Assembly: GCF_002797445.1 (NCBI RefSeq)
Contig: NZ_PGEP01000001.1
Span: forward strand, 2,666,501-2,730,500
Length of the DNA stretch: 64,000 bases
Direction of reading: 5' to 3'
Source: Acidovorax sp. 69
GTDB lineage: Bacteria > Pseudomonadota > Gammaproteobacteria > Burkholderiales > Burkholderiaceae_C
Part shown: one piece after another, positions 1 to 10,115 of the stretch
Numbering within the stretch: the first letter of the stretch is position 1
How the letters are laid out: each line of letters starts with the position of its first letter
Notes under the pieces: generated by a model
Told to the model about the DNA's origin: nothing
What the model saw: the letters and a program-made list of their open reading frames with translations, nothing else
Databases searched by the model: none
Program-made: the position numbers and the translations under genes

Positions 1-660
1 GTAGCCCCGGTCGAACTCGCGCATGATGCCTTCGGTGCCCTTGGTGTAGCCGGTGGCCACCACCACCTTGTCGCTCAGGTCCAGGCCCTTGAAGCTGTGG
101 GCAATGCGCTCGTCAATCGTCCATGCCTCGTTGTCGTCAAAACCGGCCAGGTCCATCAGGATGGCGTTGACGCCATTGGCCTTGAGAATTTCGACGGAGT
201 TGAAGGCGCTGTGCGATTCGCCAATCGAGGCCAGCACTTCGCGCGCGGCCAGCAATACGTCCTTGCGGCTCAGATAGCCGCTGGCCAGCACGTGCTGCAT
301 GGCATTCAGGTATTCATGCGCCTGTCCAATGCGCTGGTCGATGAAAGCGTCTGCCACGGGCAGCGGCAGGCCAATGTCGGCATAGCCCGCGTTGAGCTTC
401 TTCAGGCTGACGGCCAAATCCGTCAGGGCGTCCTGGTAGCCCTGGCCCTCTGCAAACAGCGCGTAAATCCCGCGCTCGCCCGTTTTCTTGTGCTCCAGCA
501 ACTGGTTCGTCACGCCAGAGTAGGCAGACACCACATAGATACGGCCGTAAATGCGATTGGGATCGTGCAGCACGATGTGGCGCAGCACATCGCCAAAGGC
601 GGTCATGGATGTGCCGCCGATTTTCTCGACAGAGATCTTGGAGTTTTGAACGTCTTGCAT
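1..660 (-). CDS. Aspartate kinase, N-terminal part (runs off left edge)
   Basis: Read leftwards from the ATG at 660, a frame of 220 codons stays open to the window edge, so the C-terminal part is missing. The N-terminus holds KIGGTSM, the nucleotide/aspartate binding signature of aspartokinases, followed by VVSAYSGVTNQLL. Aspartate kinase phosphorylates L-aspartate, the first step to lysine, threonine and methionine. The long segment between this signature and the ATG...DLAGFDDNEA region resembles the Ask_Ect-type monofunctional aspartokinases, in which C-terminal ACT domains would lie beyond the window. The family call is firm; the subtype is an inference. Confidence 0.85.
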   Translation of the reverse strand, partial: MQDVQNSKISVEKIGGTSMTAFGDVLRHIVLHDPNRIYGRIYVVSAYSGVTNQLLEHKKTGERGIYALFAEGQGYQDALTDLAVSLKKLNAGYADIGLPLPVADAFIDQRIGQAHEYLNAMQHVLASGYLSRKDVLLAAREVLASIGESHSAFNSVEILKANGVNAILMDLAGFDDNEAWTIDERIAHSFKGLDLSDKVVVATGYTKGTEGIMREFDRGY

Positions 661-875
661 GGACAGGCTCAGGGGAGCAAAAAAGTTGGAAAGCCGGACG
701 GGTGTTCTGCCAAGGGACTCAGCGGCAGCAAACCCTCTATTTTCCACGACTTTTGGCGGGGTGCTTGGACGCATACCTCGTGAATGGGGGCGCACTCCGT
801 TGCGAGCTGGCGCGGCGTCTGTGCAGATGGGATGGGCTGGCGTGGTGTGCACAGGACCATGCATCCAGACCCGCA

Positions 876-1085
876 TCAAGATCCAGCAGCGGTTTTGACC
901 GCAGCGGCTGCCTCTTCAGCCCCCAGGCCCCACTGCTCCCAGTCCTCGCCAAACAGCTCCGCAGGATGCTGGGTGCGGTCCGATCCGTTGCCACAGCGCA
1001 TGTCTTTGGCGGGGCAGTACAGGTCACAACCCCAGCACACCCGCTCGGGGTGGGCGGGGGCCTTGGGGAACTTCTTGACCGCCAT
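876..1085 (-). CDS. DUF3079 domain protein
   Basis: A 69-residue protein of the DUF3079 family. The family hallmark is visible: a run of cysteines in HPERVCWGCDLYCPAKDMRC, then GNGSDRTQHPAELFG. Four cysteines within about 15 residues suggest a small metal-binding or iron-sulfur fold, but no function is known. It lies 58 bases downstream of lpdA in the same direction and could be a distal cistron of the pyruvate dehydrogenase operon. The C-terminal 15 residues are alanine-rich and probably disordered. Confidence 0.8.
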   Translation of the reverse strand: MAVKKFPKAPAHPERVCWGCDLYCPAKDMRCGNGSDRTQHPAELFGEDWEQWGLGAEEAAAAVKTAAGS

Positions 1086-1143
1086 GGCTTGTCTTCAGAC
1101 TTTGGGTACCGGGCTCCCGCCAAACCTGCGCTGTACCGGCGCC

Positions 1144-2988
1144 TTACTTGCGTGCGGGCGGCACGTCTGTGCAACTGCCGTGCGCAATCTCCGCCGCCAT
1201 GCCGATGCTTTCGCCCAGCGTGGGGTGCGGGTGTATGGTCTTGCCGATGTCCACCGCATCCGCGCCCATCTCGATGGCAAGCGCGATCTCGCCGATCATG
1301 TCGCCTGCATGGGTGCCGACCATGCCGCCGCCCAGGATCTTGCCGTGGCCATGGGCTTCGGGCGAATCGTCGAACAGCAGCTTGGTCACGCCCTCGTCGC
1401 GGCCGTTGGCAATCGCGCGGCCGGAGGCCGTCCAGGGGAACAGGCCCTTCTTGACCTTGATGCCTTGCGCCTTGGCCTGGTCTTCGGTCAGGCCCACCCA
1501 TGCCACCTCGGGGTCTGTGTAGGCCACGGATGGGATCACGCGGGCGTTGAAGGCGGCCGCTGCCAGCTCTTTGTTGCCCTGCAGTTCACCGGCGATCACT
1601 TCGGCCGCCACGTGCGCTTCATGCACCGCCTTGTGCGCCAGCATGGGCTGGCCCACGATGTCGCCGATGGCGAAGATGTGGGGCACGTTGGTGCGCATCT
1701 GGATGTCGACGTTGATGAAGCCACGGTCGGTGACGGTCACGCCGGCCTTGTCGGCGGCGATCTTCTTGCCGTTGGGCGTGCGGCCCACAGCCTGCAGCAC
1801 CAGGTCATACACCTGCGGCGCGGGGGCGGTGCCGCCCTCTTCCGCAGGTGCAAACGTCACTTCAATGCCCTCGGGTGTGGCTTTGGCGCCCACCGTCTTG
1901 GTCTTGAGCATGATGTTGTCAAACCGCTTGGCGTTCATCTTCTGCCAGATCTTGACCAGGTCGCGGTCGGCGCCCTGCATCAGGCCGTCCATCATTTCGA
2001 CCACATCCAGGCGCGCGCCCAGCGTGCTGTACACAGTGCCCATTTCCAGGCCGATGATGCCGCCGCCCAGGATGAGCATGCGCTTGGGGACTTCTTTCAG
2101 TGCCAGGGCACCGGTGCTGTCCACCACGCGCGGGTCTTCGGGCATGAAGGGGAGGCGCACGGCTTGCGAGCCCGCCGCAATGATGGCGTTCTTGAAGGCG
2201 ATGACCTTCTTGACGCCGGTCTTGTCTTGCGACGTACCGGTGGTCTCTTCCACTTCGAGGTGGTTGGCCCCCACAAAGGCACCATAACCGCGCACGGTCG
2301 TGACCTTGCGCATCTTGGCCATGGCGGCCAGGCCGCCGGTGAGCTTGCCGATGACTTTTTCTTTGTGGCCGCGCAGCTTGTCGATATTGAGCGCCGGGGC
2401 GCCGTAGTCCACGCCCAGGTCGGCCATGTGGCTGACTTCGTCCATGACGGCTGCGACGTGCAGCAGCGCCTTGGAGGGGATGCAGCCCACGTTCAGGCAC
2501 ACGCCACCCAGGGTGGCATAGCGCTCGACGATGACGACCTTGAGGCCCAGGTCGGCCGCACGGAAGGCTGCGCTGTAGCCGCCGGGGCCACCGCCGAGCA
2601 CGAGCACATCGCACTCCAGATCGGCCGTGCCTGCAAAGCTTGATGCTACTGAATCAATAGCTGGAGGCGCTTTATTTACTTGCGCTACCACCTGTTTTTG
2701 CTCAGGAACCGCTGATGCCGGGGCCGCAGCAGGCGCGGTGGCAGCTGCGCCTTCGACCTCCAGGGTCAGCACCACCGAGCCCTCGGCGACCTTGTCACCG
2801 AGTTGGACCTTGAGTTCCTTGACCACGCCAGCGTGGCTGGAGGGGATCTCCATGGAGGCCTTGTCGGACTCCACGGTGATCAGGCTCTGCTCGGCCTTGA
2901 TGGTGTCGCCGGGTTTGACCAGCAGTTCGATGATGGCCACTTCGGCGACGTCGCCGATGTCGGGCACCTTGATGTCAATGATTGCCAT
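1144..2988 (-). CDS. lpdA: Dihydrolipoyl dehydrogenase (E3) with N-terminal lipoyl domain
   Basis: A 614-residue E3 component that reoxidises dihydrolipoamide with NAD+ in the pyruvate dehydrogenase complex. Residues 1-75 form a biotinyl/lipoyl domain with the lipoylation motif ESDKASM (Lys43). A linker (about 85-120) leads to the flavoprotein core, with FAD-binding [17 protein letters not shown] and redox-active disulfide [10 protein letters not shown]; the second Rossmann motif is [11 protein letters not shown]3 proteins carrying their own lipoyl domain are known in betaproteobacteria. It is the third gene of aceE-aceF-lpdA, 16 bases after aceF. The linker contains an in-frame copy of the window's palindromic repeat (see 2636-2692). 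Confidence 0.97.
   Translation of the reverse strand: MAIIDIKVPDIGDVAEVAIIELLVKPGDTIKAEQSLITVESDKASMEIPSSHAGVVKELKVQLGDKVAEGSVVLTLEVEGAAATAPAAAPASAVPEQKQVVAQVNKAPPAIDSVASSFAGTADLECDVLVLGGGPGGYSAAFRAADLGLKVVIVERYATLGGVCLNVGCIPSKALLHVAAVMDEVSHMADLGVDYGAPALNIDKLRGHKEKVIGKLTGGLAAMAKMRKVTTVRGYGAFVGANHLEVEETTGTSQDKTGVKKVIAFKNAIIAAGSQAVRLPFMPEDPRVVDSTGALALKEVPKRMLILGGGIIGLEMGTVYSTLGARLDVVEMMDGLMQGADRDLVKIWQKMNAKRFDNIMLKTKTVGAKATPEGIEVTFAPAEEGGTAPAPQVYDLVLQAVGRTPNGKKIAADKAGVTVTDRGFINVDIQMRTNVPHIFAIGDIVGQPMLAHKAVHEAHVAAEVIAGELQGNKELAAAAFNARVIPSVAYTDPEVAWVGLTEDQAKAQGIKVKKGLFPWTASGRAIANGRDEGVTKLLFDDSPEAHGHGKILGGGMVGTHAGDMIGEIALAIEMGADAVDIGKTIHPHPTLGESIGMAAEIAHGSCTDVPPARK
2636..2692. repeat. Palindromic repeat copy inside lpdA linker
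   Basis: Holds the box GCTACTGAATCAATAGC followed by GGCGC...GCGC sequence. The same 17-base box occurs in hscA at about 22467-22483. It encodes part of the linker between the lipoyl domain and the E3 core, residues about 99-117, and keeps the frame open. Confidence 0.6.
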
Positions 2989-3004
2989 GGGTATTGCCCT
3001 CGCG

Positions 3005-4660
3005 TTACATCACGATGCGGCGGAAATCCGCCAGCAGCGAGGCAAAGTACACGTTGAAGCGTGCGGCGGACGCACCGTCGATCACGCGGTGGTCCCAGCT
3101 GAGCGACAGCGGCAGCATCAGGCGAGGAGCGAACTGCTTGCCGTCCCACTTGGGCTCCAGGCTGCTCTTGCACACACCCATGATGGCGACTTCAGGCGCA
3201 TTGATGATGGGCGTGAAGTAACGACCACCAATGCCGCCCAGCGAGCTGATGGAGAAGCAGCCGCCGGTCATGTCGGCCGGGCCGAGCTTGCCGTCGCGCG
3301 CCTTCTTGGCCAGGTCGCCCATCTCTTGCGAGATCTGCACGATGCCCTTCTTGTCGGCGTCACGAATGACGGGCACGACGAGGCCGTTGGGCGTGTCGGC
3401 CGCAAAGCCGATGTGGAAGTAGTTCTTCAGCACCAGCTGGTCGCCGTCGAGCGAGCTGTTGAACTCGGGGAACTTCTTGAGCGCGGCCACGGCGGCCTTG
3501 ATCATGAAGGCGAGCATGGTGACCTTGACGCCACTCTTCTCGTTCTCTTTGTTGAACTGCACGCGGAAGGCTTCGAGGTCGGTGATGTCCGCGTCGTCGT
3601 GGTTGGTGACGTGCGGGATGACGACCCAGTTGCGGTGCAGGTTGGCACCGCTGATCTTCTTGATGCGGGAGAGGTCCTTGCGCTCCACGGGGCCGAACTT
3701 GGTGAAATCGACCTTGGGCCAGGGTAGCAAGTCCAGGCCCACGCCAGAACCGCCCGTCGCGGCAGGCGCCTTGGCGGCCTGGGCTTTGGTTTGTGTGGCA
3801 CCGCTCATCACCTGCTTGGTAAAGGCGGCTACGTCGTCCTGCGTGATACGGCCCTTGGGGCCATTGCCCTTGACTTCGTCGATGGGCACACCCAGTTCGC
3901 GGGCGAACTTGCGCACCGATGGGCTGGCGTGTGGCAGGCCGAGAGGGGACGCACCAGGCTGGTGGGCTGGCGCAGATGCTGTAGCCGCAACGGGTGCCAC
4001 TGCAGCGGCAACCGCTGCTGGTGCCGATACCGCAGCGGGCGCAGGGGCAGCAACGACGGGGGCAGCCATGCCTACCACGCCTTCGAGCAGGGCAATGAGG
4101 TCGCCAATGTTGACGGTGTCGCCAATCTTGACTTTGAGTTCCTTGAGCACACCAGCGGCGGGCGAAGGGATCTCCATGGAGGCCTTGTCGGATTCGACGG
4201 TGAACAGCGACTGCTCAACCTTGATGGTGTCGCCGACCTTGACCAGCATTTCGATGACGGCCACGTCCTTGAAGTCACCAATGTCAGGCACGCGCACTTC
4301 GACAGGGCCTGCAGCAGCAGGGGCTGTAGCGGGTGCCACGGCTGCTGCTGCAGGTGCGGCGACAGCCACGGGAGCAGGAGCGGGTGTTGGGGCCGCGGCA
4401 GGTGCCGATGGGGTGGCCGCGTCAGCAGATTCCACCACGGCAATCACCGAGCCCTGCTTGACCTTGTCGCCCAGCGCGATCTTGATTTCCTTGACCACGC
4501 CTGCGTGACTGGACGGGATTTCCATCGATGCTTTGTCCGATTCGACGGTGATGAGCGACTGCTCGGCCTTCACGGTGTCGCCCACCTTGACCAGCAATTC
4601 GATCACGCCCACTTCGTCGAAGTCCCCGATGTCCGGGACTTGAATGTTGACCAATGCCAT
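3005..4660 (-). CDS. aceF: Dihydrolipoyllysine-residue acetyltransferase (E2 of pyruvate dehydrogenase)
   Basis: A 551-residue E2 that transfers the acetyl group from lipoamide to CoA and forms the core of the complex. Two lipoyl domains are visible (about 1-75 and 118-195), each with [11 protein letters not shown], separated by long Ala/Pro linkers. A peripheral subunit-binding domain follows (about 250-290, [14 protein letters not shown]), then the catalytic domain (about 320-551) ending in the active-site motif DHRVIDGA. Two lipoyl domains instead of the three of E. coli are usual in this lineage. It starts 17 bases after aceE and ends 16 bases before lpdA, so the three genes are clearly one operon. 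Confidence 0.97.
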   Translation of the reverse strand: MALVNIQVPDIGDFDEVGVIELLVKVGDTVKAEQSLITVESDKASMEIPSSHAGVVKEIKIALGDKVKQGSVIAVVESADAATPSAPAAAPTPAPAPVAVAAPAAAAVAPATAPAAAGPVEVRVPDIGDFKDVAVIEMLVKVGDTIKVEQSLFTVESDKASMEIPSPAAGVLKELKVKIGDTVNIGDLIALLEGVVGMAAPVVAAPAPAAVSAPAAVAAAVAPVAATASAPAHQPGASPLGLPHASPSVRKFARELGVPIDEVKGNGPKGRITQDDVAAFTKQVMSGATQTKAQAAKAPAATGGSGVGLDLLPWPKVDFTKFGPVERKDLSRIKKISGANLHRNWVVIPHVTNHDDADITDLEAFRVQFNKENEKSGVKVTMLAFMIKAAVAALKKFPEFNSSLDGDQLVLKNYFHIGFAADTPNGLVVPVIRDADKKGIVQISQEMGDLAKKARDGKLGPADMTGGCFSISSLGGIGGRYFTPIINAPEVAIMGVCKSSLEPKWDGKQFAPRLMLPLSLSWDHRVIDGASAARFNVYFASLLADFRRIVM

Positions 4661-4677
4661 TGTTGTCTCCGTTCGGT

Positions 4678-7386
4678 TTACGCGTAGAGCGGGTTGACCT
4701 TATCGGCCTGGATGTTGTACTTGGCAATCGCCTCGGCCACCTTGGCGGCGGGCAGCACGCCGTCTTCGCTCAGCGCCTTGAGGGCGGCCACGACGATGTA
4801 ATGGCGATCCACTTCGAAGTGCTCGCGCAGCTTGCTGCGGAAGTCGCTGCGGCCAAAACCGTCGGTGCCCAGCACCTTGTAGGTACGGCCCTTGGGCACA
4901 AAGGGGCGGATCTGCTCGGCATAGGCCTTCATGTAGTCGGTGGATGCCACCACAGGGCCGGTGCTGCTGCCCAGTTGCTGCGCCACGAAGGGCACACGCG
5001 GTGTTTCCAGCGGGTGCAGCAGGTTCCAACGGTCAGCGTCCTGGCCTTCGCGGGTGAGTTCGTTGAAGCTGGGGCAGCTCCACACGTCGGCTTGCACGCC
5101 CCAGTCGGCCGCCAGCAGGGTCTGCGCAGCCAGCGACTCACGCAGGATGGTGCCCGAGCCCAGCAGTTGCACGCGCTTGTCGCCCTCAGCACCGGGCTTG
5201 CACAGGTACATGCCCTTGATGATCTGCTCTTCGGTGCCCGCCGTGAGGCCGGGCATGGGGTAGTTTTCGTTGAGCAGCGTGATGTAGTAGAAGACGTTCT
5301 CCTGCAACTCGACCATGCGCTTGAGGCCCCTGTGCATGATCACAGCCACTTCATGCGCAAACGTCGGGTCGTAGCTGACGCAGTTGGGGATGGTGTTGGC
5401 CAGAATGTGGCTGTGGCCATCTTCGTGCTGCAGGCCTTCGCCGTTGAGCGTGGTACGGCCCGAAGTGCCGCCGAGCAAAAAGCCACGTGCCTGCATGTCG
5501 CCCGCCGCCCAGGCGAGGTCGCCAATGCGCTGGAAGCCGAACATGGAGTAGTACACGTAGAACGGGATCATGATCCGGTTGTTCGTGCTGTAGCTGGTGG
5601 CCGCCGCAATCCAGCTGGCCATGCCGCCGGCTTCGTTGATGCCTTCTTGCAGGATCTGGCCAGCCTTGTCTTCGCGGTAGTACATCACCTGGTCGCGGTC
5701 CACCGGGGTGTACAGCTGGCCCTTGGGGTTGTAGATACCAATCTGGCGGAACAGGCCTTCCATGCCGAAGGTACGGGCTTCATCCACCAGGATGGGCACC
5801 ACGCGTGGGCCCAGTGCCTGGTCACGCAGCAACTGTGTGAGAAAGCGCACATACGCCTGGGTGGTCGAGATTTCACGGCCTTCGGCTGTGGGCTCCAGCA
5901 CCGCCTTGAAGGTGTCGATCGACGGGACCGTAAAGCTCTCTTCCGCCTTGGGCAAGCGCTTGGGCAGATAGCCGCCCAAGGCTTTGCGGCGCTCTTGCAG
6001 GTAGCGCATTTCCGGCGTGTCGTCAGCGGGCTTGTAGTAAGGGATGTTGGCCAGCTCGCTGTCGGGGATCGGGATGTTGAAGCGATCGCGGATGTACTTG
6101 ATGTCTTCGTCCGACAGCTTCTTGGTCTGGTGCACGGTGTTCTTGCCTTCACCGGCCTTGCCCATGCCATAGCCCTTGACGGTCTTGACCAACAGCACGG
6201 TGGGCTGGTTCTTGTGCGCGTTGGCAGCGTGGAAAGCGGCGTAGACCTTGGCGGGCTCATGGCCGCCGCGGCGCAGCTCGAACACTTCCTCGTCGGTCAT
6301 GTGCTCGACGAGCTTGAGCGTCTCGGGGTATTTGCCAAAGAAGTTCTTGCGCACAAAGGCGCCGTCGTTGGCCTTCATGGCCTGGTAGTCGCCGTCCAGC
6401 GTCTCCATCATCAGTGCTTTTAGCTTGCCCGTCTTGTCGCGGGCCAGCAGGGCGTCCCAGCCAGCGCCCCAAAGCAGTTTGATGACGTTCCAGCCGCTGC
6501 CACGGAACTCGCCTTCCAGTTCCTGCACGATCTTGCCATTGCCACGCACCGGGCCGTCAAGACGCTGCAGGTTGCAATTGACCACGAACACCAGGTTGTC
6601 GAGGTTCTCGCGCGCAGCCAGGCCGATGGCACCCAGCGATTCGGGCTCGTCCATCTCGCCGTCGCCGCAGAACACCCAGACCTTGCGGTTTTCGGTGTTG
6701 GCAATGCCACGGGCATGCAGGTATTTGAGGAAGCGCGCCTGGTAGATGGCCATCAGCGGGCCCAGGCCCATCGACACGGTGGGGAACTGCCAAAACTCGG
6801 GCATCAGCTTGGGGTGCGGGTAGCTGGACAGGCCCTTGCCGTCGACTTCCTGGCGGAAGCTGTCGAGCTGCGCCTCGGTCAGGCGACCTTCCAGGTAGGC
6901 GCGGGCGTAGATGCCGGGCGCGCTGTGGCCCTGGATGTACAGCAGGTCGCCGCCATGGTCTTCACTGGCGGCATGCCAGAAATGGTTGAAGCCCGCACCA
7001 AACATGCTGGCCACCGAGGCAAAAGAGCCAATGTGGCCGCCCAGGTCACCGCCGTCGGCGGGGTCCAGGCGGTTGGCACGCACCACCATGGCCATCGCAT
7101 TCCAGCGCATGTAGGCGCGCAGGCGCTTTTCCAGCGCGATATTGCCGGGGCAATGGGCTTCCTTGTCGGCCTCGATGGTGTTCACGTAGCCCGTGTTGGC
7201 CGAGAACGGCATGTCGATGCTGCTCTGGCGGGCATGCTCAAGGAGCTGTTCCAGCAGGTAGTGGGCCCGCTCAGGGCCCTCCTTGTCGATGACGGCGGAC
7301 AGCGCGTCCATCCATTCACGGGTTTCTTGCTGGTCGGTATCGGAACCGATGCCGAAACCGGCCTGTGGGTCGGGCTGAGCTGACAT
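4678..7386 (-). CDS. aceE: Pyruvate dehydrogenase E1 component, homodimeric type
   Basis: A 902-residue E1 that decarboxylates pyruvate with thiamine diphosphate and acetylates E2. The length fits the homodimeric AceE family (about 890). The thiamine diphosphate/Mg motif is seen as CGDGEMDEPES...NLDNLVFVVNCNLQRLDG. A good ribosome binding site (AGGAGA) precedes the ATG at 7386. It heads the operon with aceF and lpdA. The upstream region (7387-7562) is shared with a divergent sensor kinase gene, so it probably holds two promoters; no convincing -35/-10 pair could be fixed by eye. Confidence 0.98.
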   Translation of the reverse strand: MSAQPDPQAGFGIGSDTDQQETREWMDALSAVIDKEGPERAHYLLEQLLEHARQSSIDMPFSANTGYVNTIEADKEAHCPGNIALEKRLRAYMRWNAMAMVVRANRLDPADGGDLGGHIGSFASVASMFGAGFNHFWHAASEDHGGDLLYIQGHSAPGIYARAYLEGRLTEAQLDSFRQEVDGKGLSSYPHPKLMPEFWQFPTVSMGLGPLMAIYQARFLKYLHARGIANTENRKVWVFCGDGEMDEPESLGAIGLAARENLDNLVFVVNCNLQRLDGPVRGNGKIVQELEGEFRGSGWNVIKLLWGAGWDALLARDKTGKLKALMMETLDGDYQAMKANDGAFVRKNFFGKYPETLKLVEHMTDEEVFELRRGGHEPAKVYAAFHAANAHKNQPTVLLVKTVKGYGMGKAGEGKNTVHQTKKLSDEDIKYIRDRFNIPIPDSELANIPYYKPADDTPEMRYLQERRKALGGYLPKRLPKAEESFTVPSIDTFKAVLEPTAEGREISTTQAYVRFLTQLLRDQALGPRVVPILVDEARTFGMEGLFRQIGIYNPKGQLYTPVDRDQVMYYREDKAGQILQEGINEAGGMASWIAAATSYSTNNRIMIPFYVYYSMFGFQRIGDLAWAAGDMQARGFLLGGTSGRTTLNGEGLQHEDGHSHILANTIPNCVSYDPTFAHEVAVIMHRGLKRMVELQENVFYYITLLNENYPMPGLTAGTEEQIIKGMYLCKPGAEGDKRVQLLGSGTILRESLAAQTLLAADWGVQADVWSCPSFNELTREGQDADRWNLLHPLETPRVPFVAQQLGSSTGPVVASTDYMKAYAEQIRPFVPKGRTYKVLGTDGFGRSDFRSKLREHFEVDRHYIVVAALKALSEDGVLPAAKVAEAIAKYNIQADKVNPLYA

Positions 7387-7562
7387 GCTTTGTCTCCTGT
7401 AGGTGTGGCAGCAATTTAGTACGTTGGCTCTAGTTTCGCATATTTTTCTTCAATTTCAAATGGTGCCCATGCATTTCACATTGCAAGAATTTGCTGCAAA
7501 CGCACATATCCGGAATGGCGCCATGCCGGGCACGGCTCCCCTACACTTGGAGGATGGATTCG

Positions 7563-10115
7563 ATGCCCCCTGCCCCCACCCCTGCAGCAGTGACCGTGGC
7601 TGCGCCAATACGCTGGTGGCGCATGTGGTGGCGCGGTTTGTCACCCACCCGCCAGGACCGTTTTGCCGCACTGGCCCCCCTGGCTGCAGTGCTGATGTTT
7701 CTGGCGGCCATCGTGGCCGCGTTCTGGTATCTGCGTGCCGAAGAGGCCGAGCGCGAACAAGAAGCCTTGCGGCGCGATGTGGAATACGCCCAGCAGCGCG
7801 TGCGCCTGCGCCTGCTGGAGCGGCAGGAGCAGTTGATGCGCATCGCGCGCGACCTGTCCAACCAGGATCTCGGCCGCGCGGAGTTCGTGGGCCGTGCTGA
7901 AGCCCTGATCAGCCAATACCCCGAACTGCAGGCCATCACCTGGATCGATGAGCGCCGCCGCATCCGCGCCAGCCAGGCGGCACCGACCCTCGCCAGCGGT
8001 GAGTTGCGGATTGGCGGCGAGGTGCTCAAGCCAGGCGACACCGCCGACACCTTTGGCCTGGCGCGGGACCTGCAACAACCGGTCTACGCGCAGCCCGCAG
8101 TCACCTCGGGCGATGCCACCCCGCTGCTGCAGTTGCAGGTGCCGCTCAATAACCAGGGCAAGTTCAGCGGCGTGGTGCTGGGCGAATATTCCGTCGACAG
8201 TTTGCTGCGTTACGGAACCCCCACCGAAGTGCTCGCACGTTATGCCGTCACGCTGCTGGACAGCAAGAGCCAGGTGTTGGCGGGCACGCCCCTAGGGCCG
8301 CGCAACAAGGCGACCCAGTTGCTGCCGTGGACCCCCAAGGCCAATGAGTACGAGGTGCCTGTTTCGCCCGTGGGCAATGGCCTGGTACTGCGCGCGCAGG
8401 CCTACCGCACCTCGCTGGGGGTGGTGGGCAGCGGCCTGTTCTGGCTGGTAGGCACCTTGAGCGCCATGACCGCCTGGATGCTGATCGCCACCTGGCGTCA
8501 CACCCGGCGCCGTATGCGGGCCCAGGAGGCCTTGGTGGCTGAAACCAATTTCCGCCGGGCGATGGAAAACTCCATCCTCACGGGCATGCGGGCTCTGGAT
8601 CTGGAGGGTCGCATCAGTTATGTGAATGCCGCCTTCTGCCAGATGACGGGCTGGAGCGCCGAAGAGTTGGTGGGCCTGAAGGCGCCCTTCCCCTACTGGC
8701 CCGAGGCCGACCACGAGACGCTTCAGGCCAAGTTGCGCGATGAACTGCGCGGCCACACCATGGCGGGCGGCTTTCAGGTGCGCGTCAAACGCAAGAGCGG
8801 CACGCTGTTCGATGCGCGGCTGTACGTGTCTCCATTGATCGACGCGCATGGCCAGCAGACCGGCTGGATGACGTCGATGACCGACATCACCGAGCCCAAC
8901 CGCATCCGCGAGCAGCTATCGGCCTCGCACGAGCGCTTCACCATCGTGCTGGAGTCGCTGGACGCGTCGGTCTCAGTGGCGCCCCTGGGCAGCGAAGAGC
9001 TGCTGTTTGCCAACAAGCTCTACCGACAGTGGTTTGGATCACAGACCAGTGGGCACTTGCAGTTGGTGGCACAGGCCGGCGTGGTGCCCATTGCGGGCAA
9101 GGAGCAAAGCGGCATGGACGACGAGGACGGACTCATGGGCCTGCCCACTGACACCCTCACCAGCGCCCGCACCGAGAATGCCGAAATCTACCTGCCCGAC
9201 CTGGGCAAATGGCTGGAAGTGCGCTCGCGCTATCTGAACTGGGTGGACGGGCGTCTGGCGCAGATGGTGATCGCCACCGACATCACGCCCCGCCGCCTGG
9301 CCGAAGAACAGGCCGAGCGGCAGGCCGAGCGCGCCCAGTCGGTCAGCCGCCTTATCACCATGGGGGAGATGGCATCGAGCGTGGCGCACGAACTGAACCA
9401 GCCACTCACCGCCATCAACAACTACTGCAGCGGCATGGTTTCGCGCATCCAGAGCGGTCAGCTCACCGAAGAGGCCCTGCTGACCGCGCTGCAAAAAACC
9501 GCCCACCAGGCCCAGCGCGCAGGACAGATCATCCAGCGCATCCGCTCCTTCGTGAAAAAGAGCGAACCCAACCGCACGCTGGCCGATGTGCACTCCATGG
9601 TGAACGAGGCTGTGGAGCTGGCCGACATCGAACTGCGCCGCCACAACGTGCGGCTTACGCACTATGTGGCCGCACGCTTGCCCCCCGTGATGGCCGACAC
9701 CATCCTGATCGAGCAGGTGCTGGTGAACCTCATGAAAAACGGCGCCGAAGCCATTCAGCACGCCGACCGCCCGGCTCCCAACCGCAGCGTGGAACTGCGC
9801 GTGGTGCCCAAACAGATCGAAGAACGTCAGGTGGTGGAGTTTTCGGTGCAGGACACCGGCAAGGGACTCGCACCCGAGGTGCTGGAGCGCCTGTTCGAAG
9901 CCTTCTTCTCGACCAAGGCCGAAGGCATGGGCATGGGGCTGAACCTGTGCCGCAGCATCGTCGAGTCGCACCAGGGCCGGATGCAGGCGGAGAACCTCTA
10001 CAATGGATCAGAGGTCACAGGCTGCAGGTTCTCCTTCTGGCTGCCGCTTGCCAAGCCTGCTGATGCCACTACAAATTCTGTAGCAAACGTACAAAACCCA
10101 AGGACTGTTGCATGA
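7563..10115 (+). CDS. Membrane PAS-domain sensor histidine kinase (FixL-like partner of a FixJ-type regulator)
   Basis: An 850-residue sensor kinase. The ATG at 7563 is chosen because GGAGG (7549-7553) sits nine bases before it; the ATG at 7554 directly abuts that site and the TTG at 7491 has none. A membrane segment near residues 37-57 and a second near 280-305 (LGVVGSGLFWLVGTLSAM) flank a large periplasmic sensor region. A PAS domain follows, then the dimerisation box SSVAHELNQPLTAINNY (phosphoacceptor His609) and a HATPase domain with DTGKGLAPEVLERLFEAFF. The ATG of the response regulator overlaps its stop by four bases. The ligand is unknown. The last residues come from a palindromic repeat copy. 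Confidence 0.92.
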   Translation: MPPAPTPAAVTVAAPIRWWRMWWRGLSPTRQDRFAALAPLAAVLMFLAAIVAAFWYLRAEEAEREQEALRRDVEYAQQRVRLRLLERQEQLMRIARDLSNQDLGRAEFVGRAEALISQYPELQAITWIDERRRIRASQAAPTLASGELRIGGEVLKPGDTADTFGLARDLQQPVYAQPAVTSGDATPLLQLQVPLNNQGKFSGVVLGEYSVDSLLRYGTPTEVLARYAVTLLDSKSQVLAGTPLGPRNKATQLLPWTPKANEYEVPVSPVGNGLVLRAQAYRTSLGVVGSGLFWLVGTLSAMTAWMLIATWRHTRRRMRAQEALVAETNFRRAMENSILTGMRALDLEGRISYVNAAFCQMTGWSAEELVGLKAPFPYWPEADHETLQAKLRDELRGHTMAGGFQVRVKRKSGTLFDARLYVSPLIDAHGQQTGWMTSMTDITEPNRIREQLSASHERFTIVLESLDASVSVAPLGSEELLFANKLYRQWFGSQTSGHLQLVAQAGVVPIAGKEQSGMDDEDGLMGLPTDTLTSARTENAEIYLPDLGKWLEVRSRYLNWVDGRLAQMVIATDITPRRLAEEQAERQAERAQSVSRLITMGEMASSVAHELNQPLTAINNYCSGMVSRIQSGQLTEEALLTALQKTAHQAQRAGQIIQRIRSFVKKSEPNRTLADVHSMVNEAVELADIELRRHNVRLTHYVAARLPPVMADTILIEQVLVNLMKNGAEAIQHADRPAPNRSVELRVVPKQIEERQVVEFSVQDTGKGLAPEVLERLFEAFFSTKAEGMGMGLNLCRSIVESHQGRMQAENLYNGSEVTGCRFSFWLPLAKPADATTNSVANVQNPRTVA
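10062..10084. repeat. Palindromic repeat relic at 3' end of the kinase gene
   Basis: CTACA at 10069-10073 and TGTAG at 10079-10083 form a small perfect inverted repeat, followed by GCAAAC as in the copy at 52772-52806. It supplies the C-terminal residues DATTNSVANV of the kinase. This is the weakest member of the family. Confidence 0.4.

Noticed and set aside
784..2643. Long plus-strand frame (619 codons) across lpdA
   Set aside because: It is antisense to lpdA, in the frame where GC-rich third positions suppress stops; His/Val/Ala-rich composition and no family motif.
4654..6423. Long plus-strand frame (589 codons) across aceE
   Set aside because: Antisense shadow of aceE with the same unnatural composition.
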